Source of the DNA: Candidatus Omnitrophota bacterium
Lineage (GTDB): Bacteria; Ratteibacteria; UBA8468; B48-G9; JAFGKM01
Direction of reading: 5' to 3'
DNA: 9,098 nt
NCBI GenBank assembly: GCA_023818745.1
Contig: JAMWBY010000054.1
Location: forward strand, 1-9,098
Of the stretch, positions 5,678 through 9,098 are shown piece by piece. The translations under genes and the position numbers were made by a program. The notes below the pieces were generated by a model. It saw nothing but the letters and a program-made list of their open reading frames with translations. It did not search any database and was not told the DNA's origin. How positions within the stretch are numbered: the first letter of the stretch is position 1; each line of letters opens with the position of its first letter.

Positions 5678-7588
5678 TTATTTTTTCAAAACTTCTTTTA
5701 TTTTCTCAACGAGATTTTCAGGGTCAAGCCCTTCTTTTTTAAATAAATCATCAGGTGTCCCTGAAGCACCATAATTTTTAATCCCAAATCTTAAAAATTT
5801 GACATTTTTATTTTTCTCAGCAAGATAAATTGCAATTGTTAACGAAAGTCCTGTATCAATATTATGGTCTTCATAACTAATAATAAGTCCAGTTTTAATT
5901 GCCATTTCTATTTTTTCTTCATCAACAATAGTCGGACAACTGAAATTCATAACACCTACATCTATTTTGTTTTCCTTAAGTTTTTCATACACCTTGATTG
6001 CTCTATAAACCATACATCCATAAGTTAAAATATATCCATCTTTCCCTTCTCTTATAATATCTGCTTTTCCATATTCAAATTCATATTTATCATCAAAAAA
6101 AACATCTCCATTTTCCTTTAAAATAACAGGCAATTTACTTCTTCCCATACCAACAAACCAATTTCCCTTTTTATCTACAACATACCTTATAACTCTATCT
6201 GTTTGATTTGGGTCTGCAGGAATTATAATTTTAAATCCAAATAAGTTTCTCAAAATCCCTATATAGTCAATACATTGATGTGTCTTTCCATCCTCTCCAA
6301 CGTCCAAACCAAGATGAGTGCATACAAGTTTCAAATTTGTAAAATTCTGATCATTAAGTCGTTGTTGATTAAATGTCTCATCAACTCCAAAGACACCAAA
6401 ATCAGAAAAGAAAGTTATAAATTTATCAGTTGATATTGCTCCACTTATTGTTGCAGCATTATGTTCCTGAACACCTACCTGAAAAAATCTTTCTGGAAAT
6501 TCTTTTTCAAAAAGGTCTGTTTTTACACTTGTCGCCAAATCACAATCAAAAACAACTATTGGATATTCTTTATTTTCTTTATTCAATTTTGCCAAATCAA
6601 CAAGTGCTCTTCCATATGCTGTTCTATTATCTGTTTTTTCATCCTTACCGTAAACAATTGGGTTCCCCTTATTTAAATCCGGAGAAAAATAAAATTTTCT
6701 TTCAGGATATTTCCAGTCATTTTCTCGCAATTTTCTATATTTTTCCAAAACTGGTTCCAGACCAATTAATTCCATCGCCTTTTTATATTCATCTTCACTT
6801 AATGGTTTACCGTGATATCTGTAATCATTTTCAATAAAACAAACACCTTTACACATAACAGTATGCGCGAGAATACAAACTGGTTTATCAATTGAAATTG
6901 ATTTTTTAATTGCTAAATAAAGTTGAGAAAAATCATGTCCATCACATTCAATCACTTCCCATCCATCTGAAAGATAATTTTCTTTAATTCTGCAAGGCAT
7001 TACTTTTTCTACATTCCCACTTATTTGAATTTTATTATAGTCAATAATAACTTTTAATTTATTTAATCCATATTTAATGGCAAACCTTCTCGCCTCACCT
7101 ACTTGTCCTTTTGTCTGTTCTCCATCACTCATTAAAACAAATGTATATGACTGTCTTTTATGTAATTTATCTCCAAGAGCAAATCCACAACCCGCAGAAA
7201 GTCCTTGACCAAGATTACCTGTTCCCCATTCAATACCAGGGACTTTTCTTACAATATGACCATCAAAAATACTTCCTGCTTTTCTAAAAGTACTCACTGC
7301 CATATCTATATCAAAAAAACCAAGTCGTCCAAGAACCGAATAAACACCAGCAGAAGTATGACCATGACTTATAACTATTTTATCTCTTTCAGGGTCATCT
7401 ATTTTGGAAGGAGAAATATTAGCATATGAAAAAACAACAAGATAAATATCAAGCGAAGACAATGCTCCTCCTGGATGGCCTGAATTGGCAAGTGTTGTCA
7501 TAGTTAGAATATCTCTTACACATTCTTTTCTTAAATTTTCAAGTTTTTTTATCTCCTCAATAGAAAGAGTTTCTTTTTCAAATCTCAT
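5678..7588 (-). CDS. tkt: Transketolase, single-chain, short form
   Basis: The 636-residue enzyme transfers two-carbon ketol units between sugar phosphates in the pentose phosphate pathway, using thiamine diphosphate and a divalent metal in the cytoplasm. Visible residues in order are SGHPGG at 36-41, ISHGHTS at 73-79, H111, the NLGQG loop at 125-129, the cofactor/metal motif SDGE at 154-157, H259 in YRYHGKPL, the catalytic glutamate E375 in VQEHN (cofactor aminopyrimidine activation), GEDGKTHQ at 431-438 with H437, and R483 in GMGRSKLP. These cover the N-, central and C-terminal domains, so it is neither a split transketolase nor a DXP synthase. It is about 25-30 residues shorter than the E. 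coli type. AAGGAG at 7594-7599 lies 5 bases before the ATG, inside the last cstA codons, and the ATG abuts the cstA stop. A 103-base gap separates it from the exporter operon. Confidence 0.95.
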   Translation of the reverse strand: MRFEKETLSIEEIKKLENLRKECVRDILTMTTLANSGHPGGALSSLDIYLVVFSYANISPSKIDDPERDKIVISHGHTSAGVYSVLGRLGFFDIDMAVSTFRKAGSIFDGHIVRKVPGIEWGTGNLGQGLSAGCGFALGDKLHKRQSYTFVLMSDGEQTKGQVGEARRFAIKYGLNKLKVIIDYNKIQISGNVEKVMPCRIKENYLSDGWEVIECDGHDFSQLYLAIKKSISIDKPVCILAHTVMCKGVCFIENDYRYHGKPLSEDEYKKAMELIGLEPVLEKYRKLRENDWKYPERKFYFSPDLNKGNPIVYGKDEKTDNRTAYGRALVDLAKLNKENKEYPIVVFDCDLATSVKTDLFEKEFPERFFQVGVQEHNAATISGAISTDKFITFFSDFGVFGVDETFNQQRLNDQNFTNLKLVCTHLGLDVGEDGKTHQCIDYIGILRNLFGFKIIIPADPNQTDRVIRYVVDKKGNWFVGMGRSKLPVILKENGDVFFDDKYEFEYGKADIIREGKDGYILTYGCMVYRAIKVYEKLKENKIDVGVMNFSCPTIVDEEKIEMAIKTGLIISYEDHNIDTGLSLTIAIYLAEKNKNVKFLRFGIKNYGASGTPDDLFKKEGLDPENLVEKIKEVLKK

Positions 7589-9098
7589 TTATTCTCCTTT
7601 TTTAATTTGTAATTTCAAAACTTTTAATCCCTCTATTATAACAAAAATTGTAAGAATTATTAAAATTAAACTTATATTTCCAAGAAGAAATTGTTTTTGT
7701 TTGTAAAAATTTTTCATTTGAATTAACAAAGAACTAACTGTGGTTAAAAACATTATAATCGCTGGGATTAAAGCAGAAAGAGAGTTCTTTCTTTTTATTA
7801 AAAGGAAAGTGGCACATAAAAAAAGAATAATTGCTGCAACAAGTTGATTTGATGCGCCAAAAACAGGCCAAATTTTCTGCCAGTTACCAAATGCAAGATA
7901 ACCAGCAAAAATTATTACAAAAATTGTTGAAAAATATCTGTTTTTCAAAAATTTAATTTTAAATGCTCCACCAAAAAGTTCATTGGTTATATATCTTGTT
8001 ATCCTCGTTGCAGTATCAAGTGTAGTTAAAACAAAACTATTTATCATAACAATTGCAAAAAGTTTACCAATTTCTGGACTTGTTATCTTTTTTACAATCT
8101 GACCATAACCAGTTGCAAATGTTCCAATCCAATCACCTTTTTTCATCAAGTCAGGATAATTTAATTCAGGGAAAGGAGAAAACCATAAAAGTCCAGCAGA
8201 AACAGATAATAAAGCCAGTATTGATAAAAATCCCTCTGTTAACATTCCTCCATATCCAATTTTTCTTATATCCTTCTCATTTGCAATCTGTTTTGAAGTT
8301 GTTCCACTTGAAACTAAACCATGAAATCCACTTATAGCACCACAAGCAATTATAACAAACATCATAGGCCAGAGAAAACCACTTGATGAGGTAAATGATA
8401 TATAAAAAGGTGCATTTATAGCAGGATGAGAAGTTAAAAGTCCAATATAACCCAAAAAAATTCCGGTAAAAAGAATATATGAAGAGAGATAATCTCGTGG
8501 TTGTAAAAGCAAATTAACAGGGACAACACTTGCTATAAGAGAATAAATTAAAAGCACTACAATCCAGAATTTTAAAGGAGAGCCAAATTTTATAAAAACA
8601 GGTATTCTTACTCCAATTATGAAAAACAAAAATAAAAGAATCAAACATAAAATTGTAGAATAAATAATAGATAAATTTTTTTTATAAACAAGGTGTCCAA
8701 AAACTAAAGCATCAAATATGAGAAAAAATGTTGGTAGAATAATTTTAGGTTCTTCTATAAATGTTTTTGATGTTACAGCAGCAAAAACAGCAATTACTAA
8801 AATCAGTGCAAACCAAATAAACAAAGAAAAAATTATTTTACATTTATTCCCAAGAATTTTTTCTGTTATATCTCCAACAGTTTGCCCTTCATTCCTTACA
8901 CTTAAAACAAGAGAAGAAAAATCATGAACTCCACCAAGAAAAATAGAGCCCAGAACAATCCAGAAAAATGCTGGCCCCCAACCCCACAAACAGGCAGCAA
9001 TAACAGGACCTAAAATTGGACCTGCTCCTGCAATTGAAGAAAAATGATGGCCAAAAAGAATAAGATAATGTTTTGCAGGAATATAATCAATTCCATCT
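7589..9098 (-). CDS. cstA: CstA family transporter (carbon starvation protein A type), N-terminus beyond window
   Basis: The gene enters from the right edge; 502 residues are visible in one open frame and the true start lies outside. The frame continues upstream of the TTG at 8989 through residues that clearly belong to the family (DGIDYIPAK, FGHHFSSIAGAGPILGP), so that TTG is an internal leucine codon. Other family segments, counted from the TTG, are LLQPRDYLSSY near 160, SGFHGLVSSGTTSKQI near 220, GYGGMLTEGF near 245, LTTLDTATRITRY near 325 and FGASNQLVAA near 375. About a dozen hydrophobic membrane spans are apparent. CstA relatives in E. coli act in pyruvate and peptide uptake at the inner membrane; the substrate here is unproven. 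The visible length fits the short CstA subfamily rather than the roughly 700-residue E. coli protein. Its stop codon abuts the transketolase ATG, implying co-transcription. Confidence 0.92.
   Translation of the reverse strand, partial: DGIDYIPAKHYLILFGHHFSSIAGAGPILGPVIAACLWGWGPAFFWIVLGSIFLGGVHDFSSLVLSVRNEGQTVGDITEKILGNKCKIIFSLFIWFALILVIAVFAAVTSKTFIEEPKIILPTFFLIFDALVFGHLVYKKNLSIIYSTILCLILLFLFFIIGVRIPVFIKFGSPLKFWIVVLLIYSLIASVVPVNLLLQPRDYLSSYILFTGIFLGYIGLLTSHPAINAPFYISFTSSSGFLWPMMFVIIACGAISGFHGLVSSGTTSKQIANEKDIRKIGYGGMLTEGFLSILALLSVSAGLLWFSPFPELNYPDLMKKGDWIGTFATGYGQIVKKITSPEIGKLFAIVMINSFVLTTLDTATRITRYITNELFGGAFKIKFLKNRYFSTIFVIIFAGYLAFGNWQKIWPVFGASNQLVAAIILFLCATFLLIKRKNSLSALIPAIIMFLTTVSSLLIQMKNFYKQKQFLLGNISLILIILTIFVIIEGLKVLKLQIKKGE

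Noticed and set aside
6430..6837. Plus-strand open frame of 135 codons
   Set aside because: It lies wholly inside the transketolase gene on the opposite strand, its product is low-complexity, and it has no recognisable domain. It is a shadow frame.
8053..8337. Plus-strand open frame of 94 codons
   Set aside because: It is antisense to the CstA transporter gene, its composition reflects the complement of membrane-helix codons, and no family is recognised.

Overview
The window is AT-rich (roughly 30% G+C by eye) and densely packed. All nine genes lie on the minus strand, so transcription runs from the right edge to the left. No rRNA, tRNA, mobile element, CRISPR array or integration site is visible. 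No gene-free stretch exceeds about 140 bases. The content suggests a free-living, probably anaerobic or microaerophilic low-GC bacterium: molybdenum/tungsten cofactor genes, a formate dehydrogenase maturation gene, and peroxide and quinone defence. It looks like one of the less-studied lineages, but the phylum cannot be fixed from the sequence alone.

Layout in the direction of transcription. (1) 9098-5678: a CstA-family membrane transporter (its N-terminus lies beyond the window) followed directly by a full-length transketolase. Stop and start codons abut (TAAATG), and the transketolase Shine-Dalgarno lies inside the last transporter codons. (2) 5677-5575: a 103-base spacer with a strong promoter-like sequence and a 16-base inverted repeat between its -35 and -10 elements. 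(3) 5574-1262: a probable five-gene operon. It holds an unusual ABC exporter (PH-like N-terminus plus zinc ribbon, then membrane and ATPase domains), a DUF1854 protein overlapping it by 4 bases, a YjbQ/UPF0047 protein, thiol peroxidase Tpx and WrbA-type NAD(P)H:quinone oxidoreductase. (4) 1261-1126: a 136-base spacer with a second strong promoter-like sequence. (5) 1125-1: moaA, then the start of fdhD, a molybdenum-enzyme maturation pair.

Two things stand out. First, the ABC exporter and DUF1854 protein form a conserved but functionally uncharacterised pair, here without the cyanophycin genes it often accompanies. Second, the two genes that follow spacer promoters (the exporter and moaA) have good -35/-10 elements ending only 11 to 15 bases before the start codon. 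They lack strong Shine-Dalgarno sequences, whereas several operon-internal genes have excellent ones. This pattern suggests leaderless or nearly leaderless first-gene mRNAs. Most of the remaining content is recognisable housekeeping and stress metabolism, and I do not see a clearly new multi-gene system beyond the ABC/DUF1854 pair.
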